Below, one piece after another: positions 16,399 to 24,987 of a DNA stretch of 37,846 nucleotides. The stretch lies in assembly GCA_902572225.1 (NCBI GenBank), contig CACGFJ010000007.1:1-37846 (forward strand). Direction: 5' to 3'. The first letter of the stretch is position 1. Each line of letters starts with the position of its first letter. Origin of the DNA: an uncultured Pelagibacteraceae bacterium (GTDB lineage: Bacteria; Pseudomonadota; Alphaproteobacteria; Pelagibacterales; Pelagibacteraceae). The notes beneath the pieces were generated by a model. That model searched no databases. It saw only the letters and a program-made list of their open reading frames with translations, and was not told where the DNA came from. The translations under genes and the position numbers were made by a program.

Positions 16399-18636
16399 AT
16401 GAGTGCGGAATTTCATAAAAGTAAATCATTTAGATCAGCAGAATTAAGTAAGTGCCCGTTTACAGGTGCAGGTACACCAGCAAAATTTAGCGCAGGAAGA
16501 GGACAAACAAATAGAGATTTTTGGCCAAATAGTTTGAATTTGAAAATTTTAAGTCAGCACTCGAATTTATCAAATCCAATGGAGAAAAAATTTAATTATT
16601 CTAAAGAATTTAAAAAACTTAATTACAAAGCACTTAAAAAAGATTTAAACAAATTAATGACAGACTCACAAGATTGGTGGCCAGCAGATTACGGCCATTA
16701 TGGTCCTTTATTTATTAGATTAGCATGGCACGCAGCAGGCACATACAGAACAGGTGACGGTAGAGGGGGAGCTGGAACTGGCAATCAAAGGTTTGCACCG
16801 TTAAACGCATGGCCTGATAATGTTAATTTAGATAAAGCCAGATTACTTTTGTGGCCAATAAAACAGAAATATGGAAAAAGAATTTCTTGGGCAGATTTAT
16901 TTATACTAGTTGGAAATGTAGCATTAGAGTCAATGGGCTTTAAAACGTTCGGTTTTGGAGCGGGAAGAACTGATATCTGGGAACCAGAAGATGATATTTA
17001 CTGGGGTTCAGAAAAAGAGATGTTGGGTGTTAAGAGATACAGCGGAAAAAGAGATCTTGAACAACCATTGGGGGCTTCTCACATGGGATTAATTTATGTA
17101 AATCCACAAGGTCCAGATTTTAATCCAGACCCATTAAAAGCGGCTCATGATATTAGAGAAACATTTGGACGAATGGCAATGAATGATTATGAAACTGTTG
17201 CATTAGTTGCAGGTGGTCACACCTTTGGAAAATCTCATGGTGCTGCACCTGAATCACATAAAGGACCTGATCCAGAGGCATCAAGAATTCAAGATCAAGC
17301 AACTGGTTGGAACAGTAATTACAAATCAGGAAAAGGTGTACATGCAATAAGTAGTGGTATTGAAGGAGCATGGACGCAAGCACCAACAGAATGGGATATG
17401 GGTTATTTTGATTGTTTATTTAACCATGAATGGGAATTGACTAAAGGACCTGCTGGAGCATTTCAATGGACTCCAAAAAAGAATGGTCAGAGAATTAAAA
17501 TGGTACCTGATGCTCATGATAAAAGTAAAATGCATCCTCCAATGATGCAAACAACTGATTTATCTTTGAGAATGGATAAAAGTTATGGACCAATTTCAAA
17601 ACATTTTTATCAAAATCCAGATGAATTTGCTGATGCATTTGCAAGAGCTTGGTTCAAGCTTACTCATAGAGACATGGGACCAAGAGCATGTTATTTGGGA
17701 AGCGAAGTACCAAAAGAACAATTAATTTGGCAAGATCCTATAGATAAACCAAAATATAAACTTAAATCAAAAGATATAAGAGATTTAAAATCAAAGCTTT
17801 CAAAATCAAAAATCTCTGTTTCTGATTTAGTTTCTACGGCTTGGGCTTCTGCTTCTACATACAGAGGTTCTGACAAAAGAGGTGGAGCAAACGGAGCAAG
17901 AATTATGCTGGAGCCCCAAAGAAGTTGGAAAGTCAATAACCCTAAAAAACTTTCAAAGGTTATTAAAGCTTTACAAAAAATTAAGAAAAAATTTGATAAA
18001 AATAAAAAATCAGTCTCAATGGCGGATCTTATAGTATTAGGTGGAAATGTAGGAATAGAGATGGCAGCAAAAAAAGCTGGTCATAAAATTCAGGTTCCAT
18101 TTACTCCTGGAAGAGGAGATGCAAGACAAGACCAAACAGATGTAAATTCATTTGGATTACTTGAGCCGCAAGCGGATGGTTTTAGAAACTACATGAAGAA
18201 AGGTAAATCTAATGTTTCAGCTGAGGAAAAATTAATTGATAAGGCACAATTAATGGGATTAACGGCACCAGAGATGACAGTTCTTGTAGGAGGAATGAGA
18301 GTTTTAGATACAAACTATGATAGTTCTAAAAATGGAGTTTTCACAAAAAAACCTGGAACTCTATCAACAGATTATTTTGTAAATCTTCTTGATATGAGTA
18401 CCACTTGGAAAGAAACTGACAAATCTGAACAATATTTTGTTGGTAAAGATAGAAAGTCTAAAAAAGCCAAGTGGAAAGGTTCAAGAGTTGACCTTATTTT
18501 TGGTTCAAATTCTCAATTAAGAGCATTAGCCGAAGTATATGCTTGTAAAGATTCATCAGACAAATTTATCAAAGACTTTGTATCTGCATGGGTCAAAGTG
18601 ATGAATGCAGATAGATTTGATTTAAGATTAAATTAG
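16399..18636 (+). CDS. katG: Catalase-peroxidase (heme)
   Basis: KatG removes hydrogen peroxide with a heme b cofactor. The 745-residue length is full. The distal-site residues are Arg107, Trp110 and His111 in [11 protein letters not shown], and the Trp110-Tyr233-Met259 set needed for the family's self-made cross-linked adduct and catalase activity is present ([22 protein letters not shown]). The proximal His is His274 in [11 protein letters not shown]. The degenerate C-terminal duplicate domain is retained (about 430-745). There is no signal peptide, so it should be cytosolic. It has a strong promoter with Irr-like operators. It is followed after 22 bases by a hydroxylase-like gene, with which it probably forms an operon. 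Confidence 0.97.
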   Translation: MSAEFHKSKSFRSAELSKCPFTGAGTPAKFSAGRGQTNRDFWPNSLNLKILSQHSNLSNPMEKKFNYSKEFKKLNYKALKKDLNKLMTDSQDWWPADYGHYGPLFIRLAWHAAGTYRTGDGRGGAGTGNQRFAPLNAWPDNVNLDKARLLLWPIKQKYGKRISWADLFILVGNVALESMGFKTFGFGAGRTDIWEPEDDIYWGSEKEMLGVKRYSGKRDLEQPLGASHMGLIYVNPQGPDFNPDPLKAAHDIRETFGRMAMNDYETVALVAGGHTFGKSHGAAPESHKGPDPEASRIQDQATGWNSNYKSGKGVHAISSGIEGAWTQAPTEWDMGYFDCLFNHEWELTKGPAGAFQWTPKKNGQRIKMVPDAHDKSKMHPPMMQTTDLSLRMDKSYGPISKHFYQNPDEFADAFARAWFKLTHRDMGPRACYLGSEVPKEQLIWQDPIDKPKYKLKSKDIRDLKSKLSKSKISVSDLVSTAWASASTYRGSDKRGGANGARIMLEPQRSWKVNNPKKLSKVIKALQKIKKKFDKNKKSVSMADLIVLGGNVGIEMAAKKAGHKIQVPFTPGRGDARQDQTDVNSFGLLEPQADGFRNYMKKGKSNVSAEEKLIDKAQLMGLTAPEMTVLVGGMRVLDTNYDSSKNGVFTKKPGTLSTDYFVNLLDMSTTWKETDKSEQYFVGKDRKSKKAKWKGSRVDLIFGSNSQLRALAEVYACKDSSDKFIKDFVSAWVKVMNADRFDLRLN

Positions 18637-18658
18637 TATAAAAAAAGGCGGAAAAAAA

Positions 18659-19255
18659 ATGACATCATTAAATTTTGAAGATTTTTATAAAGTTCCTGAA
18701 ATCAAATTTGACATCTCAAAATTACGTAAAGATCTAGATGCAATATTAGAGAAAAAAAGATTTAATTCACCAGGAGTAACTCACTTTGGTGCAATTCCTT
18801 TAAATCAAATCCCTAATGATGAAGAATCAATTAAGGGAAATAACATTAGAGGAAGATATTGGACTATTGCTGATGAGACAGGAAAAGAAGTTTCAAGAGA
18901 CATTGATATTGACGAGTCAAAATATACTCAATTAGTGCCTGAATTTGAGAATACTTATTTCAAGGAAGTTTATGAAATCCTGAGCAAAAAATTTAAACTA
19001 GGAAGGGTAAGACTCCTGTTAAAAGAACCTAGATCTACACTAAGCTGGCATAAAGACCCAGAATGTAGATTGCATGTTCCAATAGTAACTAATGCTGGTT
19101 GTTCAATGGTCATAGAAAATGTTGCAAAACACTTGCCTGCTGATGGTCATGTGTGGATTACCAATAATACAAAATATCATAACTTTTTTAATGGAGGAGA
19201 ACAGGCTAGAGTTCACTTAGTTGCTTGTGTTCTTGAGAGCCCTTTTAAAGAATAA
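18659..19255 (+). CDS. Aspartyl/asparaginyl beta-hydroxylase-like Fe(II)/2-oxoglutarate enzyme
   Basis: The 198-residue protein has the cupin-fold core of the AspH family: RVRLLLKEPRSTLSWHKDP (His131, Asp133), then LHVPIVTN, VWITNNTKYHNFFNGG (His174) and RVHLV (Arg184, His186). His131 and His174 are the likely iron ligands, and Arg184 may bind 2-oxoglutarate. Bacterial members hydroxylate Asp, Asn or small molecules; the substrate here is unknown. The gene lies 22 bases after katG with GGCGG as a ribosome-binding site. Its stop overlaps the DUF2061 start (TAATG). An iron enzyme in the same unit as a heme peroxidase fits iron-dependent control. Confidence 0.82.
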   Translation: MTSLNFEDFYKVPEIKFDISKLRKDLDAILEKKRFNSPGVTHFGAIPLNQIPNDEESIKGNNIRGRYWTIADETGKEVSRDIDIDESKYTQLVPEFENTYFKEVYEILSKKFKLGRVRLLLKEPRSTLSWHKDPECRLHVPIVTNAGCSMVIENVAKHLPADGHVWITNNTKYHNFFNGGEQARVHLVACVLESPFKE

Positions 19256-19494
19256 TGGAAGTTACTAACGGTATTTTTAAAGCTGCAGGTCAGATTTACA
19301 CTAATAACAGAGGCTCAATTTTACGAACAATCGTTTATACGATTGGTCATTTTGCAATTGCTATAACAGTTTTGATGTTGGTTGCGGATGTATCATTTAT
19401 GATAGCCTTAACTGATGCAATAGTAGAACCAATTGCTAATTCTATTTGGTATTTCGTTTTAGATAAGTGGTGGGCAAGTAGATCAAAAAGTTAA
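19255..19494 (+). CDS. DUF2061-like small membrane protein
   Basis: The 79-residue protein has the pattern of DUF2061 membrane proteins: a basic lead NRGSILRTIVYTIGHF, two hydrophobic helices (about 25-45 and 48-68) and a closing IWYFVLDKWWASRSKS. The biochemical role of this family is unknown. The ATG overlaps the stop of the hydroxylase-like gene by one base, so translation is coupled and the two products may act together. A Fur-box-like palindrome begins at 19490, over its stop codon. Confidence 0.78.
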   Translation: MEVTNGIFKAAGQIYTNNRGSILRTIVYTIGHFAIAITVLMLVADVSFMIALTDAIVEPIANSIWYFVLDKWWASRSKS

Positions 19495-19508
19495 TAATAA
19501 TCATTATC
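19490..19508 (+). promoter_or_regulatory. Fur-box-like palindrome after the DUF2061 gene
   Basis: GTTAATAATAATCATTATC matches the classical 19-bp Fur box GATAATGATAATCATTATC at 17 of 19 positions by direct comparison. It overlaps the end of the DUF2061 gene and stands about 130 bases upstream of the Cys-rich protein. AT-rich sequence raises the chance of random similarity, so confidence is moderate. Confidence 0.5.
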
Positions 19509-19549
19509 AATAAATAAATAGAAAAAATTTTATAAGGATAATTTGTAGT

Positions 19550-19597
19550 AATAATAATTATTCGCAAAAAAAATGAGTAAATAATAATTATTCGCAA
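19550..19597 (+). repeat. 18-bp direct repeat, 30-base period, in the control region before the Cys-rich gene
   Basis: AATAATAATTATTCGCAA occurs exactly at 19550-19567 and 19580-19597. Each unit contains the palindrome AATAATTATT and resembles a Fur 7-1-7 site. The 30-base period is close to three helical turns, placing both on the same DNA face. Each unit also ends in TTATTCGCA, which resembles a loose DnaA box. An operator pair is the simpler reading; a replication element cannot be excluded. Confidence 0.85.
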
Positions 19598-19640
19598 GGA
19601 TATTTGTTGAAAATAATTTTTTCATATTTAATTTTAAAGA

Positions 19641-19820
19641 ATGCAAATAGAAAATTACAATTGTAAAAAATGTGGATTAACAATCTCTTCAACTTGTTCC
19701 AAGTGTGATAAAATAGTTGATGTTGAAGTCCTTGATGATGGATGTATTGTTCAAAAGACTAAATGTGTTGATTGTGCGAATGCTCCAGTGATCAAAGACG
19801 TATGTGTCCAACAAAAATAA
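19641..19820 (+). CDS. Small eight-cysteine protein, 59 aa (unrecognised)
   Basis: An ATG-to-TAA frame encodes 59 residues with eight Cys at 8, 11, 19, 22, 35, 42, 45 and 55, including three CxxC pairs (CKKC, CSKC, CVDC). The spacing suggests one or two metal sites (zinc ribbon, Fe-S or a metallothionein-like chelator). There is no signal peptide or membrane segment. A weak promoter (TTGTTG at 19604, TTTAAT at 19627) would start the transcript almost at the ATG. It lies immediately after the operator-like repeats. No family is recognised. The regular Cys spacing in a lysine/aspartate-rich sequence is unlikely by chance. Confidence 0.62.
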   Translation: MQIENYNCKKCGLTISSTCSKCDKIVDVEVLDDGCIVQKTKCVDCANAPVIKDVCVQQK

Positions 19821-19846
19821 TTAGTTAATATATATAACTTAAAGGG

Positions 19847-20293
19847 TTAGTTGATTTTTCCCCAAAGATTTTCTTCATCAACCCACCCTTTAAAACTTTT
19901 TGTTTCTACTAAACACCAATTTCTCTCACATTTTTTTACTAACAATAATCTTCCAGTTTCTATTTTAGCCAATGGTTTGGAAAATTTAGTTGGTTTTTTG
20001 AAAAGAATTTTATTTGACGCAGTTATAAAGGATTTTGATTGCTTCAATTGAGATATATGTATCCACCCACCATTTTTTTTAATATCAATTATTCTTCTAA
20101 AATTTTCTTTTTTATCAATCACTTTTAATGGCAAGTTTATTTTCTTGTAAATATACTTTATTGGATAATCAAAACTTGGTCCATATCTCACGTTTACCTT
20201 ATCATTTTTAAGCATTAAAAATTTTTCATTATCCTCCGAAATGGCATTCGAGGTAAAAAATATTATGATTAAAATCTTGAAGATTAATTGCAC
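19847..20293 (-). CDS. Exported SH3-domain protein (SH3_4/DUF1058-like)
   Basis: The protein has an N-terminal hydrophobic signal sequence (QLIFKILIIIFFTSNAIS) and two bacterial SH3-like repeats. The first includes KVNVRYGPSFDYPIKYIYKK and GGWIHISQL; the second includes IETGRLLLVKKCERNWCLVET and GWVDEENLWG. Such proteins act in the periplasm or at the envelope; the ligand is unknown. A longer frame begins with TTG at 20299, but GTG at 20293 is better spaced from the GAGG motif that lies inside the end of the upstream moeB-like gene. It is the last gene of the ubiE-to-moeB run. Confidence 0.78.
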   Translation of the reverse strand: MQLIFKILIIIFFTSNAISEDNEKFLMLKNDKVNVRYGPSFDYPIKYIYKKINLPLKVIDKKENFRRIIDIKKNGGWIHISQLKQSKSFITASNKILFKKPTKFSKPLAKIETGRLLLVKKCERNWCLVETKSFKGWVDEENLWGKIN

Positions 20294-21036
20294 AAGCAAC
20301 CTCTTTTTTTAGTAAATTTTATTTTTCTAAATTCAAGTTTTTTCAGATTAACAATCAGAATTGATGAGTGAAGACTTTTATCAGAAGAAATTATGTTTTT
20401 TAAAACTTCATTTGCCTGCATACTCCCAATTATATTTGATGTAGTTCCTAATATTCCTTCACTTTCACAATTTAAAACTTCATCAGAAGGTTCTGACTGG
20501 TAAAAACATTTTAAACATGGACTTGATTTATTACTAAAATCGAATGAAAAAATATGTCCATCAAATTTGCTAATAGCACCAACTATTAATTTTTTTTTAT
20601 ATTTTAATGAAAATTTATTTATTAAAAATTTAGTTTTAAAATTATCTGTTCCATCTACAATTATATCGAAATCTTTTACAATTTTATTTAAATTTTTTTC
20701 TGATGCTTTTTCTTTTAAAATTTTGACTTTTACATCTCTGTTAATTAATTTTATTCTTCTTTTAAAGATATCAACCTTAAATTTTCCAACATCTTTTGAA
20801 GTATATAAGATTTGTCTTTGAAGATTTGAAATATCTACTTTATCGTGATCAATAGCACCTATATACCCTATACCGCATCTAGCCAATAAATCTGCAACTG
20901 GACTACCTAATCCACCAATTCCTACAATTAAAACTTTTGAATTAATTATTTTCTTTTGTCCTAATATACCAATATCCTTAAGTATTATTTGTCTAGAGTA
21001 TCTCTCAAGCTTTCGTTTAGATAATGAATTTTTCAC
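20284..21036 (-). CDS. MoeB/ThiF-family adenylyltransferase
   Basis: This E1-like enzyme adenylates the C-terminal glycine of a small sulfur-carrier protein (MoaD or ThiS). The 250-residue chain has RYSRQIILKDIG near 12-23, the nucleotide-binding VGIGGLGSP near 38-46, DKVDISNLQRQ, DGTDNFKTK, and zinc-binding Cys in CLKC plus a terminal Cys-Leu-Cys. Sequence cannot separate MoeB from ThiF, and no moaD or thiS neighbour is present. The start overlaps the dut stop by four bases, and the end overlaps the SH3 gene. Confidence 0.88.
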   Translation of the reverse strand: MKNSLSKRKLERYSRQIILKDIGILGQKKIINSKVLIVGIGGLGSPVADLLARCGIGYIGAIDHDKVDISNLQRQILYTSKDVGKFKVDIFKRRIKLINRDVKVKILKEKASEKNLNKIVKDFDIIVDGTDNFKTKFLINKFSLKYKKKLIVGAISKFDGHIFSFDFSNKSSPCLKCFYQSEPSDEVLNCESEGILGTTSNIIGSMQANEVLKNIISSDKSLHSSILIVNLKKLEFRKIKFTKKRGCLCN

Positions 21037-21470
21037 TTACCCGTTGATCCAAATCCACCCGAACCTCTAATTGTCTCAGGCAAAGTTTCTACAGTTTCAA
21101 AATCTACTTTTAGAATTGGCATTAGTATCATTTGAGCAATTCTATCATCGTTATTTACTGTAAAGTCTTTATCTCCATGATTAAATAAAATTACTTTTAT
21201 TTCTCCTCTATAGTCACTATCAATTGTTCCAGGAGTATTTAATACACTTATATTATTTTTAGCTGCTAAACCTGATCGTGGCCTGATCTGAACTTCGGTA
21301 TCCTCAGGTATTGCAATGGATATACCTGTTGGCACTAAAGCGTTTTCGCCCGGTTTAATTACTATTTTCTTTTCAATGAATGCAGTCAAATCTAGTCCAG
21401 ATGATCCTGTTGTTTTATATTCTGGCAGTTTAACTTTCTTGTCTAATTTTTTAATTAAGACTTTCACCAT
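21033..21470 (-). CDS. dut: Deoxyuridine 5'-triphosphate nucleotidohydrolase (dUTPase)
   Basis: Dut hydrolyses dUTP to dUMP, keeping uracil out of DNA and supplying thymidylate synthesis. The 145-residue trimeric-type enzyme has the five family motifs in order: GSSGLDLTAF, RPRSGLAAKN, GTIDSDYRGEIKVILFNHG, RIAQMILMPI and the C-terminal RGSGGFGSTG. A TTG at 21473 is in frame, but ATG 21470, four bases after the coaBC stop, is the natural start. The coaBC-dut order is common in alphaproteobacteria. Confidence 0.95.
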   Translation of the reverse strand: MVKVLIKKLDKKVKLPEYKTTGSSGLDLTAFIEKKIVIKPGENALVPTGISIAIPEDTEVQIRPRSGLAAKNNISVLNTPGTIDSDYRGEIKVILFNHGDKDFTVNNDDRIAQMILMPILKVDFETVETLPETIRGSGGFGSTGK

Positions 21471-21474
21471 CAAG

Positions 21475-22674
21475 TTAATTAATCTGTTGAATTATTCTTT
21501 TGACTATTTCCTCAGCTACCAATGATTTACTCATCTTTTCAAAATTTTCTTCAAGTTTATCTTTGTAAAATATAGAAATTTTATTAAAATCTGATCCAAA
21601 TCCTATAGTTTGATCTGAGATATCATTTGCAATTACCCAGTCACAATTTTTTTCATTCAACTTCTCTTTTGCATTTGTCGAGAGATTGTTTGTTTCTGCT
21701 GCAAAACCAATTGTTATTTTTGGTCTTAATGAATTGTGATTAGATATATGATTTAAAATATCAATATTTTTTTCTAGCTCTAAGTTAAATTCTTCATTCT
21801 TTTTAATCTTTGTACTTTTATAATTTTTCACTTTAAAATCGGAAACAGCTGCAGAAAAAATAGCTACATCTGTTGGTAGATTATTTAAACTTTCTTTGAA
21901 CATCTCTTCAGCCGTTTCAACACTTACAAAATTAACACCGTCCAAAGGTTTAATGTTTGTCTTTCCAGAAATAAGTGTAGTTTCAAATCCATTGTCTCTA
22001 AGACATTTGGCTATTTCATATCCTTGTTTACCACTGGATTTATTTGTAATAAATCTTACAGGATCAATATATTCATTAGTTGGTCCTGCAGTAACTAAAG
22101 CTTTTAATTTTTTATTTTTATCTAAATTAGCAAAATAATTTTTAAGCGTATTGACTATTTCATTTGGTTCTGTCATTTTTCCTTCACCGTATTCACCACA
22201 TGCCATATCTCCTATCTCTGGCCCAATAATTTTGTATCCAAAACTTTTTAATTTTAATATATTTTCTTTAGTAGAAGGATGCTCCCACATTCTTACATTC
22301 ATTGCCGGTGCTAAAAATATTTGTTTATTAGAAGCTAATAAAACAGTAGACGCCAAATCTTCTGCATTTCCTGAGGCTACTTTCGATATGGTATTAGCTG
22401 TAATTGGTGCAACTAATACTGCATCAGCCCATCTTGATAAAGATATATGGTCCATCTCAGCTTCGTTTTCTGCACTAAATATATCGTCATAAACTTTTTC
22501 TTGGGAAAGAGACGAAACAGATAGTGGTGTTACAAATTCTTTTGCATTTTTTGTTAATATAGTTTTTACACGAGCACCATTTTTCTTAAATAATCTTATT
22601 AACTCAAGACTTTTGTAAGCAGAAATTCCACCACATATAATCAACAGTATTTTTTTATTCTCAAAATAATTCAT
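21475..22674 (-). CDS. coaBC: Bifunctional phosphopantothenoylcysteine decarboxylase/synthetase
   Basis: CoaBC carries out two steps of coenzyme A synthesis: CTP-dependent ligation of cysteine to phosphopantothenate (CoaB half) and FMN-dependent decarboxylation (CoaC half). The 399-residue fusion has the CoaC flavin-site elements GGISAYKSLELIR, PAMNVRMWEHP and the catalytic Cys in GDMACGEYGEG. The CoaB half begins near residue 190 with VTAGPTNEYIDPVRFITN and has FSAAVSDF. It is eight bases after ubiB and four before dut. Confidence 0.96.
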   Translation of the reverse strand: MNYFENKKILLIICGGISAYKSLELIRLFKKNGARVKTILTKNAKEFVTPLSVSSLSQEKVYDDIFSAENEAEMDHISLSRWADAVLVAPITANTISKVASGNAEDLASTVLLASNKQIFLAPAMNVRMWEHPSTKENILKLKSFGYKIIGPEIGDMACGEYGEGKMTEPNEIVNTLKNYFANLDKNKKLKALVTAGPTNEYIDPVRFITNKSSGKQGYEIAKCLRDNGFETTLISGKTNIKPLDGVNFVSVETAEEMFKESLNNLPTDVAIFSAAVSDFKVKNYKSTKIKKNEEFNLELEKNIDILNHISNHNSLRPKITIGFAAETNNLSTNAKEKLNEKNCDWVIANDISDQTIGFGSDFNKISIFYKDKLEENFEKMSKSLVAEEIVKRIIQQIN

Positions 22675-22682
22675 CGTCGAGA

Positions 22683-24251
22683 TTAAAATACTACTAATCC
22701 TAAAATTACAAGTAATAATAAACCAATGATTGATTGATTTCTGAAAGCTACCATTTCATTTTTTTTTGTATTTAGATCATTATACGTATTAGTATTTTGT
22801 GGAATTTGTCCACTTGCAAGAAATGTTAATGCTTGGTTTGCTTTATCCATTATTTGCGGCATTTCTGGTAATCTTTTTATAACTTCTGCAGAATTTTTTA
22901 GAGTTTCATTTAATGTTGTTATAGGATCTTTTGTTTCTTTAAGCCATTTTTCAAGAACAGGCCTTGACGTTTCCCAAATGTTTGTCTCTGGATTTAATCT
23001 TCTTGCAACACCTTCAACTACTACCATGGTTTTCTGTAACATGAGCAACTGTGGTTGGGTTTGCATATTAAATTTTTCTGTCACATCAAAAAGTTGCTTG
23101 AGTAGTTTACCGCCAGATATATCTTTTATTGACTGACCAAATATTGGCTCTCCTATTGATCTTAGTGCTTGGGCGAGATCATCAACAGGCACTTCTTTTG
23201 GAACTAACCCTGCAGCCAAATGAACTTCAGCCACTTTTTTATAATCTCGTTTAATAAATCCATATAAAATCTCAGCAAGAAATTTTTTACTCAAATCATC
23301 GAGCCTTCCCATTATACCAAAATCGATAGGAACTATTTGACCACTATTGTTTATAAAAATGTTACCTTGATGCATATCTGCATGAAAAAAACCATCTCTA
23401 ACAGCATGTCTTAGAAAATGTTGAATAATATCTGATGCAATTTTTTTGGTATCTATATTTCTTTTTTCTAACTCTTCTGTTTCTCTTATAGAGACACCTT
23501 CAACCCAGTCTAAAGTCATTACATTTTCACTTGTAAAATTCCAATATATTCTAGGTACTTGAAATCCACTGTCATTCTTAGTGTTTTCAGAATACTCATT
23601 AGCTGCAGCGGCTTCAAATCTTAAATCCATTTCTAAATTGGTTATTTCTTTTAGCAAATAAACAACCTCAACTAATTTAAGTCTTTTTGTTTTTTTGATA
23701 ATTGACTCAGTTAAAAAAGCAAAAAGCATCAAAGCATCAATTTCTTCGTTGAATATTTTTTTTATATTTGGTCGTAAAATTTTTATAGCCACATCTTTAA
23801 TTGTGCCATTATCATTTATTTGTGCTTTATGAACTTGAGCTATAGATGCTGCTGCCACTGGTTCAGATAGATTTATAATTGAATTAAAATTATCCTCCCC
23901 TAGATCTTTTTTGATTATTTCTTTAGCTTTAGATAATTCAAAGGGAGGCAAACGATCTTGTAAACTCTCTAGTTGTTTTGATAACTTTTCTCCAATTATA
24001 TCTGGTCTAGTTGCTAGAAATTGTCCTAGTTTAATGAATGTTGTTCCCATAGATTGCAAGGAATTTGATAATCTTTCACCTTCGGGTTCAGTTACAAAAG
24101 AATTATCTTTTTTTGAAAATGATAAAGACAATAAATAGAACAAAATTTTTATACCAATCGGTGGATTATGAAACTTTGTAAATATGCTTAAAGCGTCAGA
24201 TTTTGCTAATTTCCTTCCAAGCTTAAAAAGTATATATAATTTTTTAATCAT
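22683..24251 (-). CDS. ubiB: UbiB-family (ABC1/ADCK) atypical kinase for ubiquinone biosynthesis
   Basis: UbiB is a membrane-anchored atypical kinase/ATPase needed for ubiquinone production. The protein (522 residues from ATG) has the family KxGQ motif in TFIKLGQFLATRPD, AAASIAQVHKAQ as the Ala-rich loop, HADMHQGNIF and the metal-binding DFGIMGRL. A C-terminal hydrophobic helix (about 503-521) anchors it. A TTG lies in frame at 24260; ATG 24251 overlaps the ubiE stop (ATGA) and is preferred. Pairing with ubiE supports the ubiquinone role. Confidence 0.94.
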   Translation of the reverse strand: MIKKLYILFKLGRKLAKSDALSIFTKFHNPPIGIKILFYLLSLSFSKKDNSFVTEPEGERLSNSLQSMGTTFIKLGQFLATRPDIIGEKLSKQLESLQDRLPPFELSKAKEIIKKDLGEDNFNSIINLSEPVAAASIAQVHKAQINDNGTIKDVAIKILRPNIKKIFNEEIDALMLFAFLTESIIKKTKRLKLVEVVYLLKEITNLEMDLRFEAAAANEYSENTKNDSGFQVPRIYWNFTSENVMTLDWVEGVSIRETEELEKRNIDTKKIASDIIQHFLRHAVRDGFFHADMHQGNIFINNSGQIVPIDFGIMGRLDDLSKKFLAEILYGFIKRDYKKVAEVHLAAGLVPKEVPVDDLAQALRSIGEPIFGQSIKDISGGKLLKQLFDVTEKFNMQTQPQLLMLQKTMVVVEGVARRLNPETNIWETSRPVLEKWLKETKDPITTLNETLKNSAEVIKRLPEMPQIMDKANQALTFLASGQIPQNTNTYNDLNTKKNEMVAFRNQSIIGLLLLVILGLVVF

Positions 24252-24955
24252 ATTTTCCAACCTGAATGAATAGCTACTATTCCACCAGAAAAGTTTCTAT
24301 ACTCACACTTAATAAAATTATTTTTCTCCATTAAAACCTTTAATTCCTCTTGATTAACAAATTCTTGGATACTTTTTATTAGATATTCATAAGGCTCTTT
24401 TTCACCAACCACAAATTTTCCTATTTCTGGAATTAATTTAGAGTATCTTTTATAGACTAAATCTAAGTTTAAATTTTGAATTTTTGAAAATTCTAAACAA
24501 AAAAATCTACCTCCTGACTTTAAAACTCTGTACGCTTCACTTAAGGATTTATTAATATTTTTTGTATTTCTTAAACCAAAACTGATTGTGTAATAATCAC
24601 ATGAATTAGATTTTAAAGGCAATTTCTCTGCCGACCCCTTAATCCACTTGATATTTTTGTAATTTGATAGTCTATTTTTTCCCTTTTTCATCATTCCTTC
24701 ATTGGGATCAATACAAAATAATTCTATATTTTTATTTGAACTATTATCGATAAAAAGTTTTGCTATATCGCCTGTGCCACATGCAACATCTGCTAGAATT
24801 TTATTTTTACCTGGGTTCATCCAATTTATTAAATTTCTTTTCCAGATTCTATGAACTCCAATTGACATCAAATCATTCATGGTGTCGTATTTATCATAAA
24901 CTTTATCAAACACACCTTGGACTAGACCTTTTTTATTTTGGAGATATTGTTGCAT
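24248..24955 (-). CDS. ubiE: Ubiquinone/menaquinone C-methyltransferase
   Basis: UbiE transfers a methyl group from SAM to the quinone ring. The 235-residue class I methyltransferase has FDKVYDKYDTMNDLMSIGVHR near the start, the SAM-binding loop ADVACGTGDIAKLF, the acidic FCIDPNEGM, and YTISFGLRNTKNINKSL, all family hallmarks. It ends GGIVAIHSGWKI, as UbiE proteins typically do. It is the first gene of the leftward operon and is divergent from mutM with 32 all-AT-like bases between the start codons. Confidence 0.95.
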   Translation of the reverse strand: MQQYLQNKKGLVQGVFDKVYDKYDTMNDLMSIGVHRIWKRNLINWMNPGKNKILADVACGTGDIAKLFIDNSSNKNIELFCIDPNEGMMKKGKNRLSNYKNIKWIKGSAEKLPLKSNSCDYYTISFGLRNTKNINKSLSEAYRVLKSGGRFFCLEFSKIQNLNLDLVYKRYSKLIPEIGKFVVGEKEPYEYLIKSIQEFVNQEELKVLMEKNNFIKCEYRNFSGGIVAIHSGWKI

Positions 24956-24976
24956 AAAATAAATAATATTAATTAA

Positions 24977-24982
24977 TATAAT
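24977..24982 (+). promoter_or_regulatory. -10 element directly before mutM
   Basis: A perfect TATAAT ends five bases before the mutM ATG, with no convincing -35 at the usual distance. The predicted transcript start would coincide with the ATG, giving a leaderless mRNA. No Shine-Dalgarno is present in the 32-base gap. Confidence 0.4.
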
Positions 24983-24987
24983 AATAA

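Noticed and set aside
19550..19597. CRISPR array
   Set aside because: Only two repeats of 18 bases with a 12-base gap and no cas genes; better explained as operators.
22151..22492. 113-codon open frame antisense to coaBC
   Set aside because: Shadow of a well-supported gene with all motifs intact; no ribosome-binding site or recognisable domain.
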